Virus record (IMG/VR): IMGVR_UViG_3300029319_000046
Location: 1-46,293 of that record
Strand: one strand, 5' to 3'
DNA from: a virus
Length of the DNA stretch: 46,293 nt
The position numbers were made by a program, and so were the translations under genes. Below, piece by piece: positions 32,301-38,680 of this stretch (position 1 is its first letter; each line of letters begins with the position of its first letter). The notes beneath the pieces were generated by a model that made no database searches, was not told the origin of the DNA, and saw nothing but the letters and a program-made list of their open reading frames with translations.

Positions 32301-32723
32301 AAATGATGCGAGAGAACCAAAGGCCTGACCAGATTTTCCAGCCACATTGTCCTCTGGAGTCCCTATCAGATAATCGATGCCTGATCTGGCAGCATTTGTG
32401 ACACCCTGACCAAAGGCCTCTATCTCTTCTTCGCCCTGATCACCCGGCACATAGGACAGGCCAGCAGCAAGCAAAGAGGCCAGACCGCCGGGTATATCAG
32501 CAAAGCCTCTGCCAAAGCCGCTGGCAAAGCCTTGCCCAAAGTCTATAAGATTGCCTGAGCCTGACTCAGAATCCACAAGTGGGGCTGGGGTTGTAGATAT
32601 ACCTTCAGCCTGATCAATGTACGCATTGATCTCAGCTTGTTCTGCCGGTGTCGGATTGTTGCCAGCTATAGATACGGAGTAGGTTTTACCGGACCTTTTG
32701 CTAGTAGCGTATATGACGCCCAT
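23376..32723 (-). CDS. Giant polyvalent virion protein (3115 aa)
   Basis: The start ATG 32723 follows GGAGTACCAGT. In order: glycine-rich hydrophobic segments at about 60-180; a coiled region to about 650; NHEIIHSMKALG with HExxH at about 772 (metallopeptidase-like); a module with KLFPLF and RPGFHAGSLPVANHIG at about 920-1040; AALSPQKDWYQNV (about 1550) and VTIDTHAVAAAHLKPL (about 1710), resembling a DUF7178/HhH-type module; GFGLSHILERNHEI (about 2004), like phage PBECR-type nucleases; NTTYNPEFLVTNFARD (about 2549), typical of LPD38; a membrane-like helix near 2760; and a coiled C-terminus. Such proteins are packed in the head and ejected with DNA. Domain names are by eye; catalysis is unproven. 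Confidence 0.75.
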   Translation of the reverse strand: MGVIYATSKRSGKTYSVSIAGNNPTPAEQAEINAYIDQAEGISTTPAPLVDSESGSGNLIDFGQGFASGFGRGFADIPGGLASLLAAGLSYVPGDQGEEEIEAFGQGVTNAARSGIDYLIGTPEDNVAGKSGQAFGSLASFLVPYFGGAKAASLLGGGTKAMRTTGAVSSGTMGVALGVQNQADRTARILEEGGEVDNRELALIMGGAVGATEALPVGRVFGAVANILKKVPKDVKEEAVKTIGKRLKNAGVAGLAEGGQEVTAAILQDLIEQNLYNPDLELSLSAYQDDAIYGGGAGATFNFLLETVSGRRVKKVLKAREQLLSDQREEGQEILDQVDRAKASTAGPEGVQTPLLEAPRLQLTGPKTKPEEEAEINQTRVQSAQLAKDLADQDQVRNADEERLAQTDLQRQILAAGEMPIELSDLPQDIAFFISNSRIRSGADIDPSAPTTIAELEKALPDLERKREIIQTIKHKQRPGLEPAYVSPEQRDEQAAKKKADQKVIDNLEAARVAVETGSATNKDGTVSKDKLRRKLKIKSEEAQAVIDKMAREGVIEPIGRDKSDNLIYVPVQPDKTLEEAAPTPAEQNLAALQKELAEIRRIKAEQEVVLADMKRKPVSTPREQFNLDTQERLVEELGARERSQENGVNNAQAAVGPRSKPSVQVRANAARSAVSEADQAMPTDEHKRKLNTIANKLRRYLAGLGLADVSLTTTNVLDFAEGTETTGAFIVEGQEEAGVHGKRIITLAMEIYDPNLPDAVLEQRLAGVLNHEIIHSMKALGLFTDAEYQSLVKAAESRKYVKRTGGKKEQRDYTFLDRAEHMYPDLDPEGQQEEAIAEMFRAYADGRLKMAGRPKTLFGRMVQFIKRIFGAYNDSGFKDADAVFEGITSGKVGRRERSRKPYSNYNNDGFKRSVRTFSPDRSIVAYKVVTRGEGDKLFPLFVDAKTEIPMNEWVEAVMPQTYRSKNGRLYVPSKGAVNIDGKKKRGTGVEVEIPNDAARQQLLRDGFITDPNATKFLGVAARPGFHAGSLPVANHIGKEIRITPSQVKTLTEAGYGRSIKTGRGGGNVLKIREDDQAWVEVLVPDNSHGTNWQEIAESQAGTYANNAENRRLGRAGQIKNNEADINDRIPFAGHYTYRQGAASKEESWVISGNMLVTRRLSRDEVNRINRENGINDAPTLSEVAEILGDDLPTSIRHGQAGNVKQSRRSDYSRSQDYLSNLKDFIISNPDGFTVTIDGTPTPKVGYAVAPLKQTETKSPAKEFDIDDVLDQVENILRLQQSYKGVGIDIRTYAGGWLNTEEGLYVLDASVILDDKAEALYVASAGDQDAIADLGAINNGDFDNAIIETATGIEGLKSDGVYRDELADVARSNHAKLVEGFEKLRVQDKERREVYTDADVDRVRIDREPDETPAPKLSRRIASISVPNVDSRDVDRISQRLPQGASATQDGVEEYLTLQLDDLLANERQKARAAELIRNYNIITEEEAETLTDDQIIEVLTDRLADNLVFVYDSVDPQTRERSKLWYMGANRIANEIAQKYGVPVSSVAGVMAALSPQKDWYQNVSLAERVVDIKATKMDFKPTRAMQRTAQRIYGKEQYQPMLNIIFQQGRNMPLSEYADAPLLEAMFIRIYDETYNDRGYQIVSPDGEDLGYSRKKNGQRSRVAWGSNKEITKAAEAFNDPESITLEMGARHKVRNFYNNIIAPNSMDGDVTIDTHAVAAAHLKPLSGASTEVHHNFGTSPTKSQQEDMPDWFGATSNSGPSGVMGTYAIYAEAHRRAAERRGTLPREMQSITWEAVRGLFLPSFKSNAANVQKINDLWDNYRQGLMDIDQVRQEIMNEAGDQGRFRPPSWEGSDSGSLKSPEPPIDEAELSGDVVSRRGPRDYGRVGGEPARGDPRDIDEPNFGDLTEGQIDDLAETRDVFESLPKYSRRSAPAPAILGVPDQEARARTGLPIINRFSTVSAPVRFPDKRFNRYESLFGVIMDGNKPVPVLLFAGEHNNETNGGFGLSHILERNHEIELKENSKFPDIETAIQQTFFAWAKQGHQDGPRVVSSVGTAGGDKARSVDGVFRSMSKKDLVLDWVDPSHKSKAPFRIVLNYGIVSDPDVKAEFGFKNDIPVYSITTAYPVLALKDRANVKQSKRSVTVMPVDYRPPSYRPITAMVEENEEAYQRITYNNVAKVLGNISRKFASDEKADRIQARSERFLTKFQDAMLPIGKMMDELRSDGYSIADGLDTYMREELSHGVIGYKLDENRRKLFDPLAQTINAIDVEQSKIDQLTGGSNPKSVFLADAIRQDGSQLGIANAYMYALHAKERNRFVQDKFGRGLGSGMSDAEADNIVNWVQSLDADNQQALNGVRNYVKQIVASTNQARRDGGLMASEYDFDFYVPLRGNLDPDEEIAQDEANLARSYNMRQPDLYGGKRRQDPRITGGRGTSYAEDIIGTVMHQNQTSILNGERNKVGQSFLKLVQDEKVDTKDFAEVVTDVPDRNKDNVLGVKVNGQLDPVKVFIYDDRIARAMKGAYGEFSNRGGAVVRAMTQLNRYLSSINTTYNPEFLVTNFARDLETAIINVNQYSDVSNMDGLATEITKGVGGSIRGIVDHIRKTNRGEDFDRNNYWSNVYQDFIESGGRNATNQIDTVEDQVRNIKDVLDSISTNTARGKLGLAKNSFVGKGARSLLQMLDDANTAVENGIRVATYDALLKRGFSKDRAAQAARNVTVNFAKAGEDRQIMNAAYLFYNASVQGSFALYNAMIRSPKVRKLWGAMILFGILQDQFLSALSSDEDEDGRKDYDEISDYTLEHNILIDTFGLTDDKYVKIPLGYGINSAVNLGRAISRVQRGEYSVGEASSSIFGTLLESISPIGGVNEFGEIGDYLVTVSPTVIEPGVALLTNRDYDGSPIYKEGSQFGLQKPSSQTHWTTTSDMSKSIATTLNNLTGGSDVTPGAANVSPDVIDYLFNYYTGAAGMFALRTYETPENIVEALADDYEGDITREIPFVRKLFVNPSAFEDVGSFIENRDRVLYAGKELQFARQKGDRAREAQIREEYATELSVYGRLKALNNARNQLMRQKSQIERNPRISEDQKEKLIKRYREKINEIVKKANAVLREAGIK
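26162..26181. repeat. Dispersed palindrome, copy 11 (intragenic)
   Basis: AAATGTTACCTAGAACTTTT lies in the giant gene. It is the weakest copy, with three positions off the consensus. Confidence 0.45.
31201..31216. repeat. Dispersed palindrome, copy 12 (intragenic)
   Basis: AAGTTATCGATAACTT is a perfect 16-base palindrome in the giant gene, with the same centre as copy 2 at 8307. Confidence 0.65.
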
Positions 32724-32735
32724 ACTGGTACTCCG

Positions 32736-34742
32736 TTAGCTGGCCGGAGGTGGTGATTCAGATCTGGACCCAGTCGCGAACCCCGGCAAACCTAGGTCTT
32801 CTAAAAATCTAGATAAAACCAATCTTTCATTCAGGAGTTTAGCCTTTCTTTCTTCATCAAGGGCTATGGTTGCATCTGAACCATCCAATGCCCTGTCTAT
32901 AGCATTCAGTCTGGTTACAGCATTGCTGGCATCAAAAGGATCTGCACCTGCTTTGGCCAACTTCGACCGAGCATTGATGAGATCTACAACACCTTCGTTG
33001 TAGCGATCCTGAGCCTCACGATATGCAGACAGGCCGCTGACACCAGCCTCACCGATTGCACCAAGCAATGTTGGCTCTTTGGACGACATCAGAGCAAGCC
33101 CAGCTTGAGCCAAAGCAAGATACTTGTCGGACTCCCTGTCCCTCTCCATTTTCTTCTGTAAATCCAGTATTTCCTGTTCAAGTGATGACGTTGCGCCACC
33201 TCTTTGGGTAGAATATGTCACGTTGCTATCTGAGTCGGTAGCTGTCTCATCATCACCCTCTCCCCTCTCAACCTCAGAAGACTCTGTTTGGGGAGTGATC
33301 TCTGCGGTTCCGGGATTAGGCTGTTTACTTTCTCTTTGCTCAGTAGCAGCCGCTTCTAGCGCAGCCCCCTCAGTGCTATCCTGACCAGCTTGCTCTGTTA
33401 ATTGAGAGGCTATGGCAGCTTGAGCATCTGCTTCTTTCAAAAGACCAGCCGCAACAGATGGTGGAGCGGTTTCAGCTATCTCTCTAAGCTCTGCTTCTTT
33501 TGCCCTTGCAGCCTCTGCTTGTCGAATTTTTGTCTTAGCAGCTTCTTTCGCATTGTTTGCTTGTATATCTTTTTGCTGCGCCTGAACTGTCGCCGCTTTT
33601 TCTATAGCATCCCCAGCGTCATCAGCTAGATCAGCTAGTTGAGCGGGAGCAACGCCCTGTTCAGCAGATGTGATGACTTGACTTTGTGCTGTTTGAGCGT
33701 TCTTTTCGGCTGCCCGTGCGGCGTCACCGATATCCTGTATGACTACGCCGCTACCACCCAAATTAGGCACGATAGTTTTGTACTCTCCCAATCCCGCATC
33801 CCGCTTCATCTGATCCACTCTTGCGCGTATTTCAGCCTCAGACGGAGTTCCATCAGATGTATCTTCGACAGGTAAGGCAGTGATGCCCTTTTGATTTGGA
33901 AGCACAGAAGGTGCCGCAGCAACGGTGGATACCTTGCGAGGAGTTACACCAAACAAAGCATTCCTAACTTCTGCCTCGTCATCTGTACCAGCCGCTGTAA
34001 TAGCGCGAGTTATCTGGTCATCAGAGTATCTGTCTCCGTATTGGCTCCCCTGCTCAAAGCCAACAATGGCAGGGATCAGATCACCTCTCATTGATTTGAG
34101 ATCAAACTCCTGATCAGGGTCCATACCGAGACGGTCACTCAAGTACGAAATGTAGTTATCAAAACTATCTCTATTGTCTGATCTTGGAGCATAGCGTGAT
34201 GTCAGGCCACGAATAGTGTTGATGCCATACTCATCGCTATATGTGCCAAGAAGTCTGGCAAGAGCGCGTAAACCCTCTTCTTCAGATCCAAACTCGGCGT
34301 AGCCGCCACTTTGGCCCGTCTCACCTATGAAGCCAGCACCGGGACGTATGTTGCCGGGGTTGTTTTGACGCAAGCCGAGAGGCAGGCCGCCTGCTTGCAT
34401 TGGAATGGCCTCATCAGTGGGGGCAGGCATAGTCTGTGGGCGCATCGATTGTGGCATGATAGAGCCAATACCGCCCTCAGCTACCGCTGCTTGCGGTGCC
34501 ATGGCCTCAGACATGCCCATAATGCCGCTCTGAGGCACACCAGCGGCTGCTATAGCCTCTTGCGCCACCGTAGGCTGGTTTGCAGCCTCACGCTTCATAA
34601 AGTCGTCACGGACACGCTTGCGGCGTTTGATCTCACTAAGAACAAGAAACTGAGGAGCGGAGCCTGTTGGCGTCTGCATCTCTGAAATAAGCTGCTGTTC
34701 AGAGAAGTTCTTTAGCTGGTCCTGTATGTCGATAATGTTCAT
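32736..34742 (-). CDS. Virion protein with lysozyme-like domain
   Basis: The protein has 668 residues. A segment at about 122-210 has LGLRQNNPGNIRP, an aromatic/glycine patch, GSEEEGLRALARLLGTY, INTIRGLTSRYAP and DNYISYLSDRLG, the pattern of virion-associated muramidase-like domains (N-N-P-G-N-I-R ... T-I ... Y-A-P). It would open peptidoglycan during DNA entry. The rest is Ala/Gln/Glu-rich coiled coil up to about residue 430 and a low-complexity linker, then a helical end, as in internal or tail-tip proteins. It overlaps the upstream gene at one base and lies 12 bases before the giant gene, so the products are likely ejected together. Confidence 0.7.
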   Translation of the reverse strand: MNIIDIQDQLKNFSEQQLISEMQTPTGSAPQFLVLSEIKRRKRVRDDFMKREAANQPTVAQEAIAAAGVPQSGIMGMSEAMAPQAAVAEGGIGSIMPQSMRPQTMPAPTDEAIPMQAGGLPLGLRQNNPGNIRPGAGFIGETGQSGGYAEFGSEEEGLRALARLLGTYSDEYGINTIRGLTSRYAPRSDNRDSFDNYISYLSDRLGMDPDQEFDLKSMRGDLIPAIVGFEQGSQYGDRYSDDQITRAITAAGTDDEAEVRNALFGVTPRKVSTVAAAPSVLPNQKGITALPVEDTSDGTPSEAEIRARVDQMKRDAGLGEYKTIVPNLGGSGVVIQDIGDAARAAEKNAQTAQSQVITSAEQGVAPAQLADLADDAGDAIEKAATVQAQQKDIQANNAKEAAKTKIRQAEAARAKEAELREIAETAPPSVAAGLLKEADAQAAIASQLTEQAGQDSTEGAALEAAATEQRESKQPNPGTAEITPQTESSEVERGEGDDETATDSDSNVTYSTQRGGATSSLEQEILDLQKKMERDRESDKYLALAQAGLALMSSKEPTLLGAIGEAGVSGLSAYREAQDRYNEGVVDLINARSKLAKAGADPFDASNAVTRLNAIDRALDGSDATIALDEERKAKLLNERLVLSRFLEDLGLPGFATGSRSESPPPAS

Positions 34743-35671
34743 CAGCCCGTTATCCCCTTATACAGACCAAGTGCAGATATTCCTGTCCCAAGAAGCTGTT
34801 GTATTGGGTTATATGCCTGCATCGATGTGGTCTCGGTGGATGGCTGCACAGGAACGCCCCTCAGTATCGAAGACATAAACTGTAGCTGCTCTCTTGGATA
34901 GTCTCGCTGTCTGACGAAGTCCTGATAGGCAAGATCAAGGCCAGCCTGATCACGAGCAGTAATGTCCTTGCCAATCTGTTCAAGCAAACGAGCAGACTCA
35001 ATATCACCCTCTCGCGCCAAACGCCCGAGGTCAGCCAAGCCACGAGCCTGCTGTCCTGCAAGCTCACCGGCACCAAGACCTATTCTTTCTGCGTCCGCTC
35101 TTGCTGCCCTGTCTCGCTCAAACTGTTGCTGTGCCTGCTCAAATGCCTGCTGCTGCCCCGAAGCCTGTATTTCTGCGAGTTGCCTGCCGAGGGCCTCTTG
35201 GGCCATACCTTCTTGAATGGCGGCCCTGCTGCCACCGAAGGCCCCCGCTTGAACCGCTTGAGCGGCCCTGCCCGCCCCCTGTCTTTGAGCATCCAGAATT
35301 GCTCGTTCTTTTTGGACATCTACCACCTGCTGCATGTAAGGAGACATGTACTGAGCAGCGGCATCAGAGTCGAACTGGCCAGCTTCATAGCCCATACCCT
35401 GAAGGGCGCGGCCAATACCGGCAGTGGTCGCTGCCTGTGCAGCGGGTAGGCCAGCTATGCCAGATCCAGCAACATCTCTGGCCCTCTGCCTAGCGTCTAA
35501 AAGGTCTTGAGACTCGTCAGCGATACGCTGACCTTGATATGGCTCATACTCACGCTTCGACTCGCCCTCTGTGCGCTCAAGAAGTCGCTCAAAATACGGC
35601 CTGACATATTTAGGGAGATTAGACTGAACAACAGTCTGCTCTGCTGGTGCTGATTGTCTACCCTTGCCCAT
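34742..35671 (-). CDS. Internal virion (ejection-type) protein
   Basis: The protein has 309 residues. It is strongly helical and rich in Ala, Gln, Arg and Gly, with the recognisable core YMSPYMQQVVDVQKERAIL and AVQAGAFGGSRAAIQEGM at about 107-155, a signature I associate with internal or ejection proteins of marine podoviruses. Long amphipathic helices (IQASGQQQAFEQAQQQFERD) follow, and the last 25 residues are hydrophobic (LLGTGISALGLYKGITG) and could insert in membrane. It sits just upstream of the lysozyme-bearing virion protein. There is no enzyme motif. Confidence 0.65.
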   Translation of the reverse strand: MGKGRQSAPAEQTVVQSNLPKYVRPYFERLLERTEGESKREYEPYQGQRIADESQDLLDARQRARDVAGSGIAGLPAAQAATTAGIGRALQGMGYEAGQFDSDAAAQYMSPYMQQVVDVQKERAILDAQRQGAGRAAQAVQAGAFGGSRAAIQEGMAQEALGRQLAEIQASGQQQAFEQAQQQFERDRAARADAERIGLGAGELAGQQARGLADLGRLAREGDIESARLLEQIGKDITARDQAGLDLAYQDFVRQRDYPREQLQFMSSILRGVPVQPSTETTSMQAYNPIQQLLGTGISALGLYKGITG

Positions 35672-36083
35672 TACCTAACTCCATTCTGTAGGCTATGTAT
35701 TCAGGCTGCCATCCATACTTCTGTAGGACTTTGCCCCATGCTTTTCTCCCATAACCTTCTATGTGCTTACAGCCACAGTCTGCGGCGTAACTTTCTAGAG
35801 TTTCCAGCACTGAGGGTAGCCATTCCCTCATCCTGCTACCCCCAACCCAATCAAGAGCCATCGCTCTTCTGCCGGGGTACTCTATGACCCTGCTGGTCAA
35901 GGCGGCTATAACGTCCCTTCCCTCCATGACCAGCCAAAGTACTAAAACCCCATCCTCTAAATCTTTCTTTAAATCTTCTACTTCAAACTTACCGGCCGAT
36001 GTCTCTACAGACTTCCTAAGAACCTTAGTGACATCTTCCCAAACGATGTCCACCCCCTCCATGGGGACTGCTGTAATCATCAT
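35658..36083 (-). CDS. GNAT-like acetyltransferase
   Basis: The 141-residue protein has a GNAT-like order: VLVLWLVMEGRDVIAALTSRV (strands), then ALDWVGGSRMREWLPSVLETLESYAADCGCKHIEGYGRKAWGKVLQKYGW, matching the helix and the final G-R-x-x-W-x-x-x-L-x-x-x-G-W of phage GNAT-type proteins. The usual R/Q-x-x-G-x-G/A acetyl-CoA loop is not obvious (GGSRMREW is the nearest), so catalysis is uncertain. It lies among virion genes, overlapping both neighbours by a few bases, which suggests that it modifies or associates with structural proteins. This role is inference. Confidence 0.6.
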   Translation of the reverse strand: MMITAVPMEGVDIVWEDVTKVLRKSVETSAGKFEVEDLKKDLEDGVLVLWLVMEGRDVIAALTSRVIEYPGRRAMALDWVGGSRMREWLPSVLETLESYAADCGCKHIEGYGRKAWGKVLQKYGWQPEYIAYRMELGNGQG

Positions 36084-37156
36084 GCTGGCAGCATCATACC
36101 CTGCGGAACTTGATCAGGCTGCTCTGTCATGCCTGTACGCATTTCTCTAACTCTATCCATCATCTCATAGAGGGATTTCGCGCCAGCGTCAGTCGATCCG
36201 TTGCCCAGCCCACTAACAACGTCAGCCGGTACAATAAACTCTCCATCAGACAAGACAACATCTTGCTCTCCTTCAAGAGTGGCGGGGATCATGTCATCCA
36301 TGCCGTCACCAACACCTTCTACCATGCCCTCTGTAACCTGAGCATTTTGATCAAACTCACCGCTGCGAACACGGCCAACCAAATCTCTCAGGGCTTCTTC
36401 GCCATATGTGGCGACAAAAAGAGCTAACGCCCCTTGGGGGTCAGGATTTGTTCCTTTGATGGCATCAACAGCGTCACTGATGATCTCTTTGTCGTTTGGC
36501 TTCTGCACTTCACCGCCCTGTGCGAAGAAATATGGAAGCTCTGGGTCTTTGCCGGGTTCATAATCTGGCGGTATCGGGCGTCTCTTACGCTTTGCGGCCT
36601 CTGCCTCTGGAATGTCGGGGTAATCCTCAGACATATCATCCATCTTGGGCGGCTTTGATGCTTCAATCAGGCCCGTCGTGCCAAGTGCGCCAAGAGTCGA
36701 TGGGGATTTGATAGCACTGAGAGCGCCCTCTAAGCCCACCTTTGGAATAGCTGCATTTTGGGCTGCCGTATTGAAAACCGAGGGCGTAGTCGTGGCAGCG
36801 GTTGATGCTGTAGATGCCGCTGTAGGGGCCGCCATATCAAGGAGCCGCGCCGCCCCGGTTGGGTCAAGGGCTTTGTTCAAAACATTCCCCTGAAGGCTTC
36901 CCGGTGCGCCGCTGGTAAAGGCAGCGGGAGAGGCCATTTTTTCTGCCCCAACCCCAGCGCCGCCTGCGCCCCCAAGGCCACTAAGAGCTTTACCACCAAA
37001 GTAGGACAGCATGCCTGTACCAATGGCTGTGCCAAGATCATCCCCCTGCAACAGGGAGCCTAGTCCTGAACCGACAGCACCGTACAAAAGAGCATTAGCG
37101 CCCAGACTACCGGCTAATGCTGATCCGCCTAATCCTAGTAATAGTGGTAGAGCCAT
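36080..37156 (-). CDS. Virion protein with glycine-rich membrane-like N-terminus
   Basis: The protein has 358 residues. The first 65 are Gly/Ala/Leu-rich (LLLGLGGSALAGSLGANALL), resembling membrane-active parts of ejection proteins. The middle is Ala/Thr/Pro-rich, and the C-terminal third holds AQVTEGMVEGVGDGMDDMIP and VLSDGEFIVPADVVSGLGNG, a repeated theme of phage structural proteins of unknown role. It is in the block between lysozyme and the internal protein genes. No catalytic motif. Confidence 0.6.
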   Translation of the reverse strand: MALPLLLGLGGSALAGSLGANALLYGAVGSGLGSLLQGDDLGTAIGTGMLSYFGGKALSGLGGAGGAGVGAEKMASPAAFTSGAPGSLQGNVLNKALDPTGAARLLDMAAPTAASTASTAATTTPSVFNTAAQNAAIPKVGLEGALSAIKSPSTLGALGTTGLIEASKPPKMDDMSEDYPDIPEAEAAKRKRRPIPPDYEPGKDPELPYFFAQGGEVQKPNDKEIISDAVDAIKGTNPDPQGALALFVATYGEEALRDLVGRVRSGEFDQNAQVTEGMVEGVGDGMDDMIPATLEGEQDVVLSDGEFIVPADVVSGLGNGSTDAGAKSLYEMMDRVREMRTGMTEQPDQVPQGMMLPA

Positions 37157-37158
37157 GA

Positions 37159-37614
37159 TTACACCTCTGCTTCAGACAAGGCCCGCATTCTGTCTACTAA
37201 TCTTCTAGCACGATTTGGGACTTGCGTATACCACCGCGAGTCCACCATCTCGTCCGCTGCCTTGTTCCAATCCCTTGCATCTACTCCAGCCTTCATACCC
37301 TTGAATTTGGAGAGACGAGGCCTTCCCATATTAAACATCATGTTGCAGATGATATGCTGACACTCCTCGGGTAAATCATCAAAGTCTGGATACAGAACTT
37401 TGCACTCGTCTACAGTCACAGCCATATCAAGGTTGAACACCCTCTGAACTCTCTCTTGTTCGATCACTGTGCCTACAGGCTTGCCGTACTCCTCATCATC
37501 CTTGGTAATTAGGTGGCCAATTCCGAAGGTGGGTAGGTGAAGATGATCTAAATAAATTTCGTACTTACACCCCTCATCCTCTGCGATCTCTGTTCTCAGC
37601 TTATCTATATTCAT
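37159..37614 (-). CDS. T4-type lysozyme (endolysin, GH24)
   Basis: The start is ATG 37614, overlapping the holin stop as ATGA; the upstream part of the frame belongs to the holin region. The product has 151 residues. The catalytic triad of T4 lysozyme is visible in EDEGCKYEIYLDHLHLPTFG: Glu (DEG), Asp (YLD) and Thr (PTF), followed by GIGHL. A helical second domain carries ICNMMFNMGRPRLSKFKGM and a C-terminal NRARRLVDRMRAL. It hydrolyses peptidoglycan for lysis. There is no signal peptide, so it depends on the holin encoded just before it. Confidence 0.88.
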   Translation of the reverse strand: MNIDKLRTEIAEDEGCKYEIYLDHLHLPTFGIGHLITKDDEEYGKPVGTVIEQERVQRVFNLDMAVTVDECKVLYPDFDDLPEECQHIICNMMFNMGRPRLSKFKGMKAGVDARDWNKAADEMVDSRWYTQVPNRARRLVDRMRALSEAEV

Positions 37615-38006
37615 TTTGTAAGACCTTTGACCTTTTCTACGGTTCTCAGACCGCCAAGACCGAGCATTCCAAGGAGGACGGTCATCAGGCTGTCCATGTC
37701 GAACATTGGCAGATCTGGTGCTTCCATGCCAGCGTAGGCAAACCCAAACATTGTCACGGGCGCTAGAACAAAGTGCCATATCATGGCCGCTGCCAGACCC
37801 CAGCCGAGAAACGGACGCCAGCCAGCGACGAATATGGACCTATGTTGTGCTTCTGCCCTGTTGATCTCTATCTGACCCATGTTGGCTTCGTGCATCTGCT
37901 TCTCGGCCATGGTCGCGATTTCGTGTGCCAGCTTGTTCTTCTGGTCCTTGTCTTCGATGAACTTGTCCAGAAGCCCCGTTACGGGTCCAATCAGCGCCTG
38001 CAACAT
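37611..38006 (-). CDS. Holin (3TM, GTA-holin type)
   Basis: The 131-residue protein starts behind CAGGAGAAGACGTA. An N-terminal amphipathic segment is followed by a charged helix and then the conserved RSIFVAGWRPFLGWGLAAAM with a hydrophobic stretch, a second hydrophobic part (FVLAPVTMFGFAYAG) and a third (LMTVLLGMLGLGGLRTVEK). This is the pattern of the GTA_holin_3TM family, typical of alphaproteobacterial phages and gene-transfer agents. It should make the membrane lesion that frees the lysozyme encoded next. Confidence 0.85.
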   Translation of the reverse strand: MLQALIGPVTGLLDKFIEDKDQKNKLAHEIATMAEKQMHEANMGQIEINRAEAQHRSIFVAGWRPFLGWGLAAAMIWHFVLAPVTMFGFAYAGMEAPDLPMFDMDSLMTVLLGMLGLGGLRTVEKVKGLTK

Positions 38007-38031
38007 TACGTCTTCTCCTGTTTATTTGTGC

Positions 38032-38075
38032 CTGTAGAGATGCGGTTCTTCCGTGCGATCCCCACATCCCTACAG
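38032..38075 (-). other. Long hairpin in the lysis cassette
   Basis: On the minus-strand message CTGTAGGGATGTGG pairs with CCGCATCTCTACAG over 14 positions, two of them G-U wobbles, with a 16-base loop. It lies between the EF-hand gene and the holin. On the plus strand the two wobbles become mismatches, so the structure favours the minus-strand RNA. It may tune the holin level. Confidence 0.5.
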
Positions 38076-38086
38076 ATCTCCCTGTG

Positions 38087-38407
38087 CTACTTTTTAGCTA
38101 TCCATGCGGTAGTCCCCATATAGGCCCCCACAATTCCAGCCCCTGAAATATAAAACAACGACGATATTTCAGACAATGCGTGTATTCTTTCTACAGAAAC
38201 CCACGGTGTAAACATGGCGGCCGTAAAAACACCCATTCCAATCAAAGTAAATCTAGCCATTCTGAGTTGAGCCAGACTTTTTCTTAGATCCCTTTCAGTT
38301 TCTTTTATTTCTTTTGCGTGTTCAAGCTCTTCATCAGTAACGACGCCATCGCCATCAATGTCATACTGAGCGTACTTGCTTTTTGTTTGTAACTTTTTGT
38401 TAGCCAT
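38087..38407 (-). CDS. EF-hand membrane protein beside the holin
   Basis: ATG 38407 gives 106 residues; ATG 38431 would add 8, and neither has a clear ribosome site. A canonical EF-hand loop DIDGDGVVTDEE (positions 1, 3, 5 and 12 as D, D, D, E) follows a basic start. A charged helix comes next, then two membrane segments (FTLIGMGVFTAAMFTPW and FYISGAGIVGAYMGTTAWI). Calcium binding by a small membrane protein next to holin and lysozyme suggests a lysis-timing or second holin role; this is inference. Confidence 0.65.
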   Translation of the reverse strand: MANKKLQTKSKYAQYDIDGDGVVTDEELEHAKEIKETERDLRKSLAQLRMARFTLIGMGVFTAAMFTPWVSVERIHALSEISSLFYISGAGIVGAYMGTTAWIAKK

Positions 38408-38433
38408 GACGAGTAGTGCTTGTCCCCACATGT

Positions 38434-38451
38434 AAAAGTTACCTGTAACTT
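38434..38451. repeat. Dispersed palindrome, copy 13
   Basis: AAAAGTTACCTGTAACTT lies in the short gap between two late genes, overlapping the stop of the 38450 gene. It has the consensus centre CCTG. Confidence 0.65.
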
Positions 38452-38680
38452 ATGTTACTACTTTCACCGTTCCATTATCGTTGAAAAGAGCGCCAGTTTC
38501 CAAGCCGGTTGCGCTTGTTGGCAGGTTGGTCAACGTGATCTTTGTGCCTCGCAGTTCGCCGGGATTTCTTTCTTGTTGAATGAAAAGCTCAAGCGCACGA
38601 AGCAAGTCCTGCATGTGACGTTGAGAGTATTCCGCTGGCGGCTCCGGCAGTCTAGGCGGTGCTATCTGATTAGATGACAT
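38450..38680 (-). CDS. Small virion protein, proline-rich N-terminus
   Basis: The protein has 76 residues, with SNQIAPPRLPEPPAEYSQRH followed by a helix (MQDLLRALELFIQQERN) and a beta-rich end. It overlaps the nozzle protein stop by one base. Such proteins are common next to tail genes of marine podoviruses, and the role is unknown; it may be a tail-associated adaptor. Confidence 0.55.
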   Translation of the reverse strand: MSSNQIAPPRLPEPPAEYSQRHMQDLLRALELFIQQERNPGELRGTKITLTNLPTSATGLETGALFNDNGTVKVVT

